A stretch of DNA of 64,000 nt from Alopecurus myosuroides. Taxonomy: Eukaryota > Streptophyta > Magnoliopsida > Poales > Poaceae. Under the pieces are notes generated by a model. The model ran no database searches. It was not told the DNA's origin and saw nothing but the letters and a program-made list of their open reading frames with translations. A program made the position numbers and the translations under genes. Numbering within the stretch: position 1 is the stretch's first letter; each line of letters opens with the position of its first letter. Shown here piece by piece: positions 11,096 to 23,800 of this stretch. Where the stretch lies: the NCBI GenBank assembly GCA_028641055.1, contig CM054062.1:18285639-18349638 (forward strand), in the 5' to 3' direction.

Positions 11096-12606
11096 TGATA
11101 CGTCCATTTTGCATCACTATTTTATATCATAATTTACTGTTATTCATCGATATATTTCATATTTAGAGATGATACTTATGTTATTTCATCTATTTTGCAT
11201 GTTTTACAATTATTGGAGAATAATTTGCCACGACCAGAAATCTGCTAGAAAAAGCACCGTCAAGATACCATATTTATGAAGATCATAAGAAGAAGGGAAA
11301 CATCGGAGAGTTCTTAAGTTGCCAGATGACGGAGCTAGCCAGTTGGGGAGCCAGAGGAGGCACCATGGGCCCACACGACCTGGTGGCGCCCCCCTCGCCC
11401 TTGGTGGCGCCGCCACGTGGTGTGGCTGCCCTGGCCCACCACTTGCATCCCCCTTTCGCGTACTTTATCCCCAGGGAACCCTAAGACCTGGAGAACCATT
11501 GAGGAAATATTCTGCCGCCTCCTCGGGGTGGAAAACAACAGAGAGAGGAAAGTTCTCCGGCAGGGAGAAATCTGCCGGGGAAATTCCTTCTCGGAGGGGG
11601 AAATCATCGTCATCGTCACCGTTATCGTACCGGGAATCATCAAGATCATTATCATCATCATAATGCCGACCAGCACCATCATCCTCACCATCCAATTTCG
11701 TCCCAGGTTAACAATTAGGGTTCTATATCGTTGTTTTCCACTAGATCTATCTCCCGGTGTGAATTACTTGTTTGTAGTTGATGCTTACGCGATTTATCGG
11801 TGTTTGCACTTTATGAAAAGATTGTTATTCATAAATATATCACCTATGATCATGATCCATATGATGTCTTGTGAGTAGTTCGTTTAGTTATTGAGGACAT
11901 GGCAGAATTCAAGATGTTAGTAGTGGAATTATGTTGAAGTAAAATTTACTTTGGTTTGATATTTAAGTTGTGGTGCTATTCTTCTAGTGGTACCATGTGA
12001 ACGTCAAATACATGACACTTCACCTTTATGGGCCTAGAGGGATGCATTGTGTATTCGGCTACTAATTGTGGGGTTGTCGGAGTGACAGAAACCTAAACCC
12101 CCGTTAGGAAACTGATGCACGAGGGAGTGTAGGATCCCAGAGTTTAAGGTTGTGGTTAGATTTATCTTAATTACTTTCTTGTAGTTGCGGATGCTTGCAA
12201 GGGGTGTAATCACAAGTATATATTAGTCCAAGTAGGGCAGTGCATTAGCATAGGTCCAACCACACAACACCTATCAAAACAATAAACATTAATCAACTGT
12301 AGGAAACGAAAGCGCTTGACGAAATTCCAATGTGTCCTCGAGAACGTTTGGTCATCATAAGTAAACCAACCGGCTTGTCCTTTGCTTTAAAAGGATTGGA
12401 CCACTTGCTGCAATTATTATTACTGTCTTTTATTTACTCGCACTTTATCCGTCTGCTATATCAAAAACCTCAGCAAACATGTTTGCTAGTATTTACAGCG
12501 AATCCTTTATTCAACCTGCTTGTCAACACCTTCCGCTCCTCGTTGGGTTCCACACTCTTATTTATCGAAAGTACTATGATACACCCCGTATACTTGTGGG
12601 TCATCA
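11096..12606 (+). repeat. Athila-like LTR B (1511 bp)
   Basis: It has the same ends as LTR A (TGATACGTCC...GGGTCATCA) and is followed 11 bp later by a second PBS. It carries the triplet-rich region (about 11600-11690). It acts as the 3' LTR of unit A and the 5' LTR of the truncated unit B. Confidence 0.85.
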
Positions 12607-12617
12607 AGACTATTTTC

Positions 12618-12638
12618 TGGCGCTGTTGTCGGGGAGTG
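12618..12638 (+). other. Primer binding site B (Athila type)
   Basis: TGGCGCTGTTGTCGGGGAGTG is closer to the canonical TGGCGCCGTTGCCGGGGA than site A. Confidence 0.75.
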
Positions 12639-12721
12639 AAGCGCTATTGGTAAGTAGAATTGGTAAGGAAAACTTTTACTGTCACTGATGTTTTTATTTC
12701 TGTCTACTGCTTTATTTTATT

Positions 12722-13500
12722 ATGGAGAGATCTCCATATGATACCCTATTTGGGAGTACTACTGCCACTTTTAAGGTAGTCTATGACCCGCTGTCTGCTC
12801 AATTGGATCCTTTTAAAATACCTATGAAAATTGTTGAACGTGTTATGGATAACTACTATTTTGGAGATGGAAGTGTCCATCCTGGTGATCATTTACTCTT
12901 TATACATGAATTGTGCGATTTGTTCAGGGTTGTAGGTATTTCAATGGACCAAGTTAAGAGGAAGCTATTCTCTTTATCACTGAACGGCAGAGCTACGGAA
13001 TGGTTTAATATGGTGAAGAATGGCCGATCTATTGGATGGGAGGAAATTGTACCTCTATTTTACTCTAAATTCTATCCTTCCAGCGAGATTCATAAGGATC
13101 GGAATCAAATATATAATTTATGTCCTCATGGTGGAGAGAGTATTTCCCAAGCTTGGGGAAGATTGAAGTTATTAATGTTTAAATGTCCCATTCATGAGCT
13201 CCCCAGTAATATTGTTATTAATAATTTCTATGGAAGGCTTTCTCTTCATGATAAGGATTTATTGGATGCTTTTTGTTCTTGATCATTTACAAGTATGAAA
13301 GGAGAAGCTAAATGGGATCTTCTTGACCGTATTCAAAAAAATACTAAAGGATGGGAGAATGAAAAAGGTAAAAAGTCAAGTATAAATTATGATTATGAAT
13401 GCATTAAATATTTTATGGGAACCGATGATTTTCGTAATGTTAGAGTTGTTTATGGCCTTGACTCTCAAATCTTTGCAAACTGTTTTAAGGCTTTTGCCTC
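12722..13500 (+). pseudogene. Athila-type gag remnant B, truncated
   Basis: It starts with ATG at 12722 (MERSPYDTLFGS) and is parallel to gag A. It keeps the core VKRKLFSLSLNGRATEWF and the WEEIVPLFYSKFYP motif in one longer frame, then a stop at 13280-13282. The frame resumes at 13295. Near 13500 the similarity to gag A ends abruptly and LINE reverse-transcriptase sequence begins in the same open frame. The junction therefore lies inside a 145-codon chimeric ORF (13295-13732). Confidence 0.75.
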
Positions 13501-15113
13501 TTATCTTTACAAATTGCAGCTCTTAAAACTCTCCTACAGTATTTCTCTATCACTACTGGTCTTCATATCTCACAAATCCTCTATGCTTCCGATTAATGTG
13601 GATAATGATGTTTTGGCTAATCTTGCCCAAAGTTTTGGTTGCCAGATGGGTTCATTCCCATTCACATATTTAGGGTTACCAATTGGAACTATCAGACCCA
13701 AGATCTCTGAGTTTTTCTGTTCTGGTGACTAGATTGGAAAGGAGGTTGTGTGCAACTTCTTGTTTTCTCTCTCAAGGGGCTAGGTTGCAACTCATTAACT
13801 CAGCTTTTTCCTCTATGCATGTCCACTTTTTATGCTCACTCCATATTCCTAAAATGATAATTGAGCAATTGAATAGAGTTATAAGACAGTGCTTGTGGAG
13901 AGGAAATGAGGAGGTACCTAAGCAGGCTTTAGCTTCATGGGAGTCTATATCCAAACACAAAATGAAAGGTGGCCTTGGAATTACAAATTTTTGTTATAAG
14001 AATGAGGCATTTTTGATGAAATTTTTGCATAAATTTTATAATAAGGAGGGTATTCCGTGGGTGTCGCTTGTTTGGAATGCTTATTACAGAGATAACATTC
14101 CACATGCCAAACCTCTTTGTGGCTCCTTTTGGTAGAGGGATGTGACTAAATTAATGGATAAATATAGAAATGTGGCCACTCCAGTAGCTATGAATGGATC
14201 TTCAATTCTTTTTTGGCGTGATAATTGGCAGCTGGGGGGATCTAACATTGTTCTTTCTTAGCGTTTTGCTAGGATTTTCTCATTTCATTGGATGATAAGA
14301 TCTCAGTGCAGGAAATGTTAAATATGGATGACACTTATTCATGTTTTCACTTGCCTTTATTTGAGCGTGCATATGAGGAGCTGGTTATTATTACTCAGAT
14401 GATTGAGCAGGTATCTCTTGTTGCTGATCAGAGGGATGTTTGGAAATGTCCCTGGAAAACTGGGGATTTCACTGTTGCAAAATATTATGAATTGATGCAT
14501 AAACATCTTACTGTCTGCCCTGTCTATAAGTGGTTATGGAAATGTCGATGCAAAATGAAAATTAAAATGTTTTTGTGGTTGCTGATCAGAGATAGGCTTA
14601 ACACCAAAGATTTATTGAAAAGAAGGCACTGGCATGTCACTGAGGATGACAACTGTGTGTTACGTTCTTGTGGGTTTTATGAGGATAGACAACATCTATT
14701 TTTTGAATGCAATTTCAGTGTGAGGAATTGGAATTATCTTCAAATAAATTGGTCACATGGGTTTGACATTTTCTCTATTGTGAAGGAAGCAACAGACAGT
14801 TTTGCTAAACCATTCTTCATGGAAGTGGCTCTTGTTGCTTGTTGCAACATTTGGAAAATCAAGAATGACAAGATCTTCAGATTTGAGAGGCAGAGATTTT
14901 TAGTGTGGAGAGGGAGATTTTTGGATGACATGTATATTCTCACTCATAGGTTTCCTGGAAATTTACATCTAGTGATTAGATCTTGGTTAGAAAGCCTGCC
15001 TTAGGCTTGTTTCTTTTGATTCTCTGTTTGTACAGTTTTGTTACTTCTTATATATAAAAAATGAATGTTGACACTGTGTGGCTTTTGCCTCACAGTCGCG
15101 ATTTAAAAACAAA
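13501..15113 (+). pseudogene. LINE fragment: end of RT, zf-RVT domain and 3' tail
   Basis: The motifs FGCQMGSFPFTYLGLPIGT (about 13635-13690), then RLQLINSAFSSM and QCLWRG, belong to the C-terminal half of plant L1 reverse transcriptase. From about 14440 (WKCPWKTGDFTV) to about 14740 a zf-RVT-like domain appears (WKCRCKMKIKMFLWLL, then RRHWHV and HLFFECNFS). Frameshifts and stops occur near 13560, 13730, 14135 and 14260, so it is dead. The 3' end has a GTGTGGCTTTTGCC-type tail and an A-rich end (15100-15113). This is the continuation of the LINE piece at 7311-7660; the middle of ORF2 is missing. Confidence 0.8.
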
Positions 15114-15123
15114 AGCATTGCAA

Positions 15124-16749
15124 TCAAAGTAATTCACTCTTATTCTCCCAACCATCTTGTAATTTTCTAGGAATATAGGCTTCATGTTTGAGAATTTCTT
15201 CCTTAGCTTCAATGAGAGCATTAGTGATATGTTTAGTGAAAGCAATATTTAACTTTCTAGCATTAGGATCTTTAGCTAATTTTTGTAAAAACTTAATAAC
15301 ATGAGATATGGTGCAATTATAAAAATCAAGTTTATCGTCCTCAAACATGGTGGCAAAAGTTTCTCCTAAAGTCATATTATCATCAATCCCACTTCCAAAA
15401 AAGATCTCACTAAAAAAAATTCAATCTCCAAATTTTTGGGACTCCTTCTACCTAAAGTCATGAACTCTCCAATCCCATTTATTTTAACATCAATATGTTT
15501 AGAAGAATTAGGATACTCATGGGTACTGAAATTTTTCACTTCTTCAAAGGGTTGGATGGTACAAATTTTAGCAGGTTCACTTTTAGCAGTTTTTTCAGCA
15601 ATTTCAGCTTCTCTTTACCTTCTAGCACGAATTTGAGCTAACATTCTCATGTTCTCATTTATTTGTAATTCTATAGCATTTATAGGTTCATTTTTGTTAG
15701 CCTAAATACGTTTAGTCCTAATTTTTAAAATTTCAACATCATGAGCAAGACTATCAACTTTCATCACAAGATTATCTAGTTTAGCAAGTCTTTCATCAAA
15801 AGTTTTATTGAAATCTTTTTGTGAAGTGATAAATTCTTTAAGAATGTTTTTAAGATCAGAGGTGGAACTTTTAGGATTTCTATAAGCATTTCCATAAGAA
15901 TTCCAGATGAATTTCCATTATTATTAGGATATGGCCTATAGTTGTTAACACCAAAATTATTTTTCTAAGCACTATTATTGAAGTTGTTTTTAGCAAGAAA
16001 ATTAACATAACTTTTATCATTCTAATTAGAAAAAGAGAGTTCAAGGGAACATTATTAGGATCTATAGGCACTTGTTTAGATAGCAAAGAATCAAGCATAT
16101 CAATCTTATCACTCAAAGAATTTACCTTTTTACCTCTTGGAGCCCTTTCTATGTGCCATTGGGAATAGTTTGTCATTCGATCATCCAATAACTTGTTTGA
16201 TGCACATAATGTGAGATTCATGAAGGTTCCTCCTGCATCTGAATCCAATAAGTTCCTTAAAGAAAATTTTAATCCTGCATAAAAAGTTTGGACAACCATC
16301 CACGTAGTTAGTTCGTGTGTGGGACAATTATTAACGATAGTTTTCATTCTTTCCCAAGGTTGAGAAAAATGTATTAAGTTCATAATGTTACTCCTTAGTT
16401 GTATAATTTTTCAAGGTGTATAATACTTCCCAATAAAAGCATCTTTACATTTAGTCCAAGAATCAATGCTATTTATAGGCAAATACAATAACCATTCTTT
16501 AGCTCGCCCTCTTAATGAGAAAGGGAACAATCTTAATTTCACAATATCACTCTTTATATTTTTTTTCATGTCACATAGCTCAACAAAGTTATTTAAATGA
16601 GAGGCAGCATCTTCTCCAATACCAGAAAATTGATCTTTAATGACAAGAATCAACAATGCGGGTTTAATTTCGTAGGAATCTGCTGTGGAAATAGGTGGAG
16701 CAATTGGTGTGCATATGAAATCATTATTATTGGTATCAGTAAAATCCAA
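15124..16749 (-). pseudogene. Athila-3 gag, degenerate
   Basis: The first block (16749-16411) reads MDFTDTNNND..., then ASHLNNFVELC and LRLFPFSLRGRAKEWL, ending FIGKYYTP. This is the classical Athila Retrotrans_gag core. The second block (16383-15880) continues with HFSQPWERMKTIVNNCPTH and later a run of low-complexity Ile/Leu codons. The third block (15375-15124) contains GETFATMFEDDKL. Stops and frameshifts separate the blocks. Gag would assemble the particle; this copy cannot. Confidence 0.8.
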
Positions 16750-16950
16750 AGCTTGGTGGTATCATTGGTATCCATGCTTGCGAGATAAAACAAAATAAAC
16801 TAACAATGCAAATAAAAGACTAGAAACTAGAGAACTTATTTTTTTGTATTTTTGATAAAGAGAAAACTAGATTAAAAAAATTAAACTAAGAAAGAACAAA
16901 ACAAAAGAAAGAAATTGGAAGTATGAGACTCCCCTTGATGCAAGTTTGAA

Positions 16951-16969
16951 GTCCCCGACGATGCCGCCA
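16951..16969 (-). other. Primer binding site of Athila-3
   Basis: On the minus strand it reads TGGCGGCATCGTCGGGGAC, 9 bp inside the LTR end. It is a mutated version of the Athila PBS TGGCGCCGTTGCCGGGGA. Confidence 0.65.
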
Positions 16970-16978
16970 GAAATTCTT

Positions 16979-17109
16979 TGATGCTCTCAAACGTGATCAC
17001 ACGTTCGATGGGTTACCCCAATAGGAAGGTATGATGTAATCTAGCGATAACTTCTCCCAATTGTGGAACCTGGGTTCATCGACCAATAGGACTTCAAAGA
17101 CTTGGAGAA
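16979..17109 (-). repeat. Athila-3 5' LTR, inner 131 bp (split)
   Basis: On the minus strand this part ends ...GAGCATCA beside the PBS. It is interrupted at 17109 by the Tat element and continues at 36760-38139. GAGAA (17105-17109) is repeated at 36760-36764 as the target site duplication of that insertion. Confidence 0.8.
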
Positions 17110-17589
17110 TGTCGTGGGATAGTCACGGCAGAAGTTACCTGGGGTAACTGATCTTGGGGCAAGACGACACAGGTATTTGGGAGAGGGTTTAGCTCAGAGG
17201 AAAACATGGTGCAACTCGATCTGGTAGCCGGCAATCAAAGTCGCCGAGTCTCCGATCTTGATATAATAACTCAACTCTGGAAATTACACTTGATGCTCGA
17301 TATCACACGATGTTGCTAGGGTTCTTAGATCTCTATCTAAAACTATACCTGGGGGTCGGTTTATAAAGCACCCGTACCCCTAGCTTATTCGGCAAGGCAT
17401 ATTTCGGATCCTACCTGGACACGGCGCACTAACCATAACTTTCCTTTACAATAGCCCATAACCCGGACCGTTAAGCCCACAAGTTTGGGCCTTCACAAGC
17501 TTCTTTATTCTTAGCCGAATCCTGCACACCATCCTTTGGGCCGGGTTATTCCTCAGAGCTTGGCATACCGGGTTAGCATCCCCCTGTCA
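17110..17589 (-). repeat. Tat-2 3' LTR (480 bp)
   Basis: On the plus strand it starts TGTCGTGGGATAG and ends CCCCTGTCA. It matches 36280-36759 except for about two substitutions. Confidence 0.95.
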
Positions 17590-17600
17590 GTAGTCCCCAG
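17590..17600 (-). other. Polypurine tract of Tat-2
   Basis: On the minus strand TTCTGGGGACTAC-type sequence lies immediately before the 3' LTR start TGACAGGGGG. It ends in the same GACTAC or GCTAC form as the Tat-1 tract. Confidence 0.65.
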
Positions 17601-17964
17601 AATAGCCTGGGCTTCATGGATCCTCCTTGAAGCGCTTGCTATTCCCCGCAAAGATGTCGAACATACGGGCATATGGAAGCCGAGTTAAGATGTTTTGATA
17701 TTCTGCTAGGCCTCACTCCATGGTGGCCATGTAATAACCCGGATTTGGCCTCCAGACACTTAGGTTCAAATTCCCAGGTCCAGACTACAACAAAAATGCC
17801 AAGATCTCATGCTCGATAATCAGTCCCGTCATTTACGGGGCAAATCCCTTCCTTCTTCTATCCCAATGCCTCGCCCAATACTTGACGCATATCTCGCAAA
17901 ATCTTCGCTGATAACCATTACCCCGCGGTTTCCGGCTTCTGGCCGTTAGGATAGGCTCACCCTT

Positions 17965-17979
17965 GCCTTATAAATAGCA
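17965..17979 (+). promoter_or_regulatory. TATA box of the Tat-2 antisense gene
   Basis: GCCTTATAAATAGCAC is a strong plant TATA box, 730 bp before the first ATG. A likely 5' UTR intron follows, with donor GTAAGC at 18217 and acceptor TTTGCAG ending at 18697, ten bases before the ATG. The spacing supports an independent Pol II promoter inside the element, facing against pol. Confidence 0.65.
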
Positions 17980-20828
17980 CTTAATGGGTAACCCTAAGCC
18001 CCTCACCACGCCACAGCTTCCCCTCTTCTTCCTTGCTCCCAACACCCTCGCAGCACCACCGTGAGAAGCTCGTACCTGCTACCAACGCAAGATCACCAAC
18101 GGCCGCGCACGCCCTTGAGTCGCCTTGCGCCACCGTCAAGTGTCACCGTTGCTCCTCCATTTCTCTCATTCGAGCCACGCCGCTCGTCGCCATCGTATTA
18201 GGCTCCAATCTCCCCGGTAAGCTTCTCGCAACCAGTTAATTCAACCTCGCAACTTTCAATTTATCCAAGATCAGATCTAGGTCAACCCGCAAGTCATTTG
18301 TCCGATTGCACCAAATTAGATCGATTCGCTGCTTGCCAACTCCTTTAATCATCTGCCCTATAGTCACAAATGATCCTCCAACCATCATTGATTACCAATT
18401 TTACTTAAAAGTCATCCGCAAGCATTTCCATCTAGATCCGTTCCTCCTCGATTTTCCGCTTATTGCATTAACACCCGGAAAACCCCTCCTTTTCCAGCTG
18501 TTTCATTTGCGGTATAAATATGGGCAACCATCCGTCATCCCCAGATACCTTTCCCTACGTAAGTGACCAACAATTTCCACAAGTGTGCTCAATACCCGGA
18601 CAGTTCTCAGCTTCGTACCTTCTTGATACCTTTATACTCGGATATTTCAGCATTCCCGGGTCTTATTTCACACGCCTCTTCTCTTTGTGTTTTGCAGGCT
18701 GGCCCCATGGCTCCCAAGCGACAAGGAAAACAACCGGCTCCGGCGAGGACCACCCAAACCATATCCGCCAACTGGGGGCGTTCCACAACCACGAAAGCCA
18801 AATTGGACGAGCTAGCCGAATTAGGAACCCTCCCTTCTCAAAAAGACATCCACTGGAGGGTACCGGGTAATGAGACTCGTCCCACCCCCGAAGAAAACGA
18901 GGTAATCTGCTTCGTTGACCACGTGACCCGAGGATTTCGTCCTCCGGGTCATCCTTTCTTTAGGGAGGTCTTAGATCATTATGGACTCCGGGTGTTCGAC
19001 ATAGGGCCTAACTCCATGTTGAACATTACCCACTTCATTGTTCTATCTGAGTCGTACTTGTGCATGCCACCGAGTCTGACTCTTTTCATTGAGTTATTCC
19101 AGTGCAAGCCGTGCCGCGAAAGCGGCGACGGAGCGCTTCTCACTTGCGGCGGGGTATCCATCCAACGCCGTAAGAATTCTTTGATGCCAACCCTCAACCT
19201 GCACTCCCACGTTAAACATTGGCAGCTATCTTTCTTTTACTGCCACGATACCTCCCCCGACAACGAAAAGAAGCTGCCGGGTTACTCAGAGACCCCCCTC
19301 AAGCCCTCCGAGTCTTTCAATGCCTTCGCATCAGACTCAGACAGGGAGGCAATCCTTCCTTCGCTAGCCAAGATAGCCATTCTCTCAGCCCAAGGCCTCC
19401 TAGGGCTCAATTTAATAAAAACTTGGGTCGATTTCCGAATCCAACCTAATTCCGTTCGCACCAAATTGATGTGCGAGTATTCGGGGCACACCACAGACGC
19501 ACTCCGCTACTCCACCAAGAGCTTTGCGACCGGTGATACTATAAAGACCATCAAGGGCTTCTTGGCGGAGAAACTGGAGGTGATAAAGAGCATCGCCGGG
19601 TTACCCCCGTTTACCCGGGAAAATCCAGCTCCAGCGGTAATACCCGGCGCTCATAACTTGTTTCCACATTTCAACTCGATACTGCTTCTAAGCCTTAATC
19701 TTATCTTTTTACCTCAGGCTGATGACCCTTTCTGGAGAGTTGAACCACTCCCCCCCTCCAGAGACCCGGAAGAGGAGGACGAGGCGGCTGACGATAGTGA
19801 AGGTACTCACTCAGGATCTGCATATTTTTACTTGCATTACTTTCCTCTCGTCTGTCTTTTTTCCAATGAATACACACCTGGTTCGCAGGGCTAGAGGACG
19901 AGGGTGGAAACAATGAAGACGACCCGGAGAGAACCGAGTCTGACCCAGAGGCAACAGTCGGGGCCAAGAGGAAAGGCAGGGGGACAGTGTCCAAGGTTCC
20001 TTTTTCCTCATTATCCTCTGAACCTTACTCCTTTGACGTCATGCGACGACTTAACCATCAATTATCAAATTCGTCATGCTTGAAGGATTCCTTCCCAGCC
20101 AAGCGCAGAGTAACTCGGAGCTCCCCAGGTGAAGATCCCCTTAACCCGGGCATCTCCGCCCCCTCGGTCCCTCGTGGCAGTGCTCCTCCATCTCGTTCTT
20201 CCAAATCTCCTCAGCGCCACCCTTCTCCTAACCACCCACGTGCCGGGCAATTCCGGGTTCCACTAGTGGTTCCTGCGAAGACCTCATCTGCTTCCAGTGG
20301 CGAGCTCCCACCGGATTACACCGTAAATGCCGGGTAAGTTTTTGCTATATTATTTCTTTTTGCATCTGACGAACTTTCATTCAAGCCGCCGTCATCATTA
20401 ATAACTGCCTTTTCTCATCTTTCCTTCAGCGCTCAAGTCACCGTCAGTGACCCGGAAAACACAGAAACGGATAACCTCCAGGTGGAGAAGCCGACTGACG
20501 ACGCAGACGCCGCAACTGGTGGTGATGCGACAACTAACCAGGAACAAGGCCCTCTGAACAATCCACTTTCCCAAACCGTCGGATCTCCTTCCTTATCGGA
20601 ACCAGTAGACGAAGAGATAGAAATTCTAGATACAAGGATGAGTTCTCCCAACCCGGACACTCAGACTGTCCGAGTCTCCACTCCAAATGCGAGGAGAACC
20701 CCCCTACCAGATGATCAAGCTGTCGGCTCTTCCGGGACTCGCTCCGAGGAGTTAACTTTTGCCCAGATGCTGGAAACTCTGCGCACCTTAAGGGCTAATG
20801 AGGAAAACATCTTGGGGTCTTTAATAAC

Positions 20829-23800
20829 TGTGACGCCCCGAGATCGGGCACTATGCAGATTTCAGCATTCCCGCCAAATCCGCATAATAACCGATTCCAG
20901 GTTGCCATTTATGATAACATTACAATAGTTCACGAATATTCCACAATTACAACAGCAACAGATAGATACAAGATGACTCGAACGAGCCAGGGTTACAACT
21001 GATACATTACAAAGATCCAAATAACAGCGGAAGAAACAAACGTCCGGCTACGGACAAGATCCAAATTGGACTAAGAGTCCTGAAGATAACCGAGAGCGTC
21101 CAATCCCTGCCCAGGCCAAGCCGGAGGGATTCCCAAGCTAACGTCGTCAGACTTCAAACCTGTTGACTGCAAGTTGGAATTTGCAGCCACGAAAGAGATT
21201 CGTGGGTCAGTACGGTTAAGTACTGGCAAGGGGGATACAACCCATACTCACAAGAATACCGGCGTAGCCAATCATCACAAGATACAAATACTTTAGGATC
21301 AACGGAAAGGAAGGGGTTATTGCAAATAAGCGACAACAGGCTGCACTAACCAACTACATAGATTCTATCACTTCCGACTAACAGAAAGGAGATAAGATCG
21401 AGTAATAGTAACCAACTGAAAGATAACTTCCAAACAAACCCATCCTGGATCTCGCCCCTTATCCGAAGAAGCAATCCGAGGATAACTCACACAGTTGAGT
21501 TAATGATGGTTCAGATTATTGTGTCAATAAGCCTATTACTAGTCAAGTTGTTAATCATTGGGTGAAAGGTTGTTATTCATTAGGTTTAAGTTGTCCTGAG
21601 TACTTGTTAGCCAGTACTTTCACCAAGTAATCCATAACCGCGGAAAACACGGCTTCTCGAGAAGATTTACCCTGCAGGGGTGCACCATAGTAACCGTACA
21701 CGCAAGAATAACCCGCCAGATGGGGAGCTAACCCACCAAGCGAGGTACTCTACACAACCAACCCTTCTTCGCATCAAGCCCAAAGCACCGCGTGCTGTGC
21801 GTGCGCGGCTAATCGATCCCCACGAAGAAAAGGGGACCCTCATAGCACTGGAAGACCACGCTGCCCTAAATGCCGACTACGAAAGTTCCACCCTGGCGCC
21901 AAGGGTTCGTACCTGCATATGATGCAGCAAATGGAATACCCGAACTAGTACGGCGATTTGGACGAGATGCGAATCGAGTCAGTTGAGGGGGGCGCCCATA
22001 CTCGCTTCCCACATGCGGGTAGTGCGCTCATCATGGATCGGTAGACAAGACCCTTTTCCTATTAGGGTCGACACTAGCGGGCCTCAAAACCTCAAAGGGC
22101 CTCCCGCCGGTGCCTTATCATCAAATTTATTATTAAGCAGTAACAGTAGCATGATTGGTTGATTGATTAAACATCGAGCCCCCAGAACATAACGGAGTAG
22201 TAACAGAAAGTAACGGGTGACAGACTCGAGCAAAAAAACCCTAAGCATGATAGTAAGACACGGGCAACAAACAATGGTTATAGGTAGGGAGGTGAGGCAA
22301 TATCAAGGTTAAGGGATTCATGTGATGGGTTCGCAACAGAAACAACTACTAATAAGGCTAGCAGAAAGGAATCAACGGAAAGAATCGGTAACAAGTGATG
22401 AAAGGCAGCCATATGGCAGCAAGTGAGTATACTTGCCTGAGATCCCGCAAGGTAGCAGAACTTGTCGTTGCTCACATCATCTCAACGTCCTATCCGGGAA
22501 TAAGCAACGAACCTCGAACAAACACCGGATGCAACAATTACTACTACGGCAAAAGATCCAGCATGATCAAGATATGGATGCATGACAAGTTTAAAGATGC
22601 ATAAAGGTAAACTAGTTGACAAGATGAACAATTTAAATGGACCCATATGCAATTTGAGTTGCATATGAACAGCCCAGGAATTATGGTTGAAACAATTGTT
22701 TTCCAACTAACCAATAGGTGAAAGTGGATTAGCATGATGCATGGATGCTGATGATAACAAGATAACAACAAATAACAATAATAGGTGCAAAGGAAAAGGA
22801 AGAAAACAAGTTTGGAAATTATTTATTAAGTTTGGAAAATTTGGTTACTTAAACATGTCACACAAACAATTGTTGTTTTCATCAAGTTAAAGTGTCCAAA
22901 ACAAATAACAAAGTTGATATTTGAAAAGAACATCAAATTTTAGTTGGATTACATGTTTCACATTTTGAAATTGGAATTAGGATTATTTAATTATGAATTA
23001 AACAATATTAAACAATTTTTAATTGAATTAAACAAGATTTAAATTGTTTAGGCAATTTAAATTATTCAAACCAGGAAACAAAATTTATATTTGAAAAGGT
23101 TATTCAAAATGGTATGGAAAACATATTTTATTTGCCTTATTTGGAATTAGTATGAATTAGTTATGGATTTTAGCAAATTACCATTGGATTATTTGAATTC
23201 AAATTGAAATTGCATTTTGAAAATTCAAAACAGGAAACAAAAGGTACCAAAAGATAGATAATTTAATTTGGATCAGTGCACATATTTTACTTTTAATTTT
23301 TGGAGTTATAAAACAATTTTTATTGGCATTTTGGTTCTAGGGGCCAATCTGCAATTTTTAAAGGACCTTGATTAACAAAAACGTGCAGGAAAACAATTGT
23401 TACCGCGGGGCTAGCCAGCCAGAGGCGCTGACGAGCGGGCCCCGGGTACACGCTGGCGGTTGCGCGGCCAGGTGGCATACTAGGCCACCGACGGGTGGGC
23501 CTCTGCCCCTGCGCAGAAGGAAAACCAGAAAAAGAAAAGGGTGTGCGTGTGCCCGTGGGGGTTTGATCCCAGGATCGATGGCTCGCGCGCGCGCAAGGGA
23601 CAGTAACCAAAGTGCTATCGATGCATTTGTGATACAGATAGTGTTCGCGTCCTTTTGAATAGATTTTCCGAGAGGTAACTGCCCTGACGAAACTGACGGA
23701 CAGGAACTTGCTCGAGCAGGCACGGATGCGGTGGTTCAACGACGATCACCACGGCTCGATGGCCGGATCGCAGAGCAGAACGGAGGGAGGAAGGAAGGAG

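Larger units (their letters stand above)
7661..13500 (+). mobile_element. Athila-like Gypsy tandem remnant: LTR-gag-LTR-gag
   Basis: Two LTRs (7661-9125, 11096-12606) are each followed by an Athila-style PBS (TGGCGC...) and a gag fragment. Between them are the first gag remnant, about 1.05 kb of non-coding 3' sequence (10030-11081) and a PPT. The second unit stops at about 13500 inside gag, where LINE sequence resumes. Neither unit has protease, RT or integrase, so the family copy was non-autonomous. The shared central LTR suggests recombination between copies, followed by a deletion that removed the rest of unit 2 and the middle of the host LINE. The left target site may be GTTAC (7656-7660), but its partner is lost. 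Confidence 0.75.
15119..16978 (-). mobile_element. Minus-strand Athila element, internal 5' part (Athila-3)
   Basis: This is the gag region of an Athila-type Gypsy element reading leftwards. Its PBS is at 16951-16969 and its 5' LTR starts at 16979. The 3' part is lost where LINE sequence ends at about 15113. The leader between gag and PBS (16790-16950) has no gene. Confidence 0.75.
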
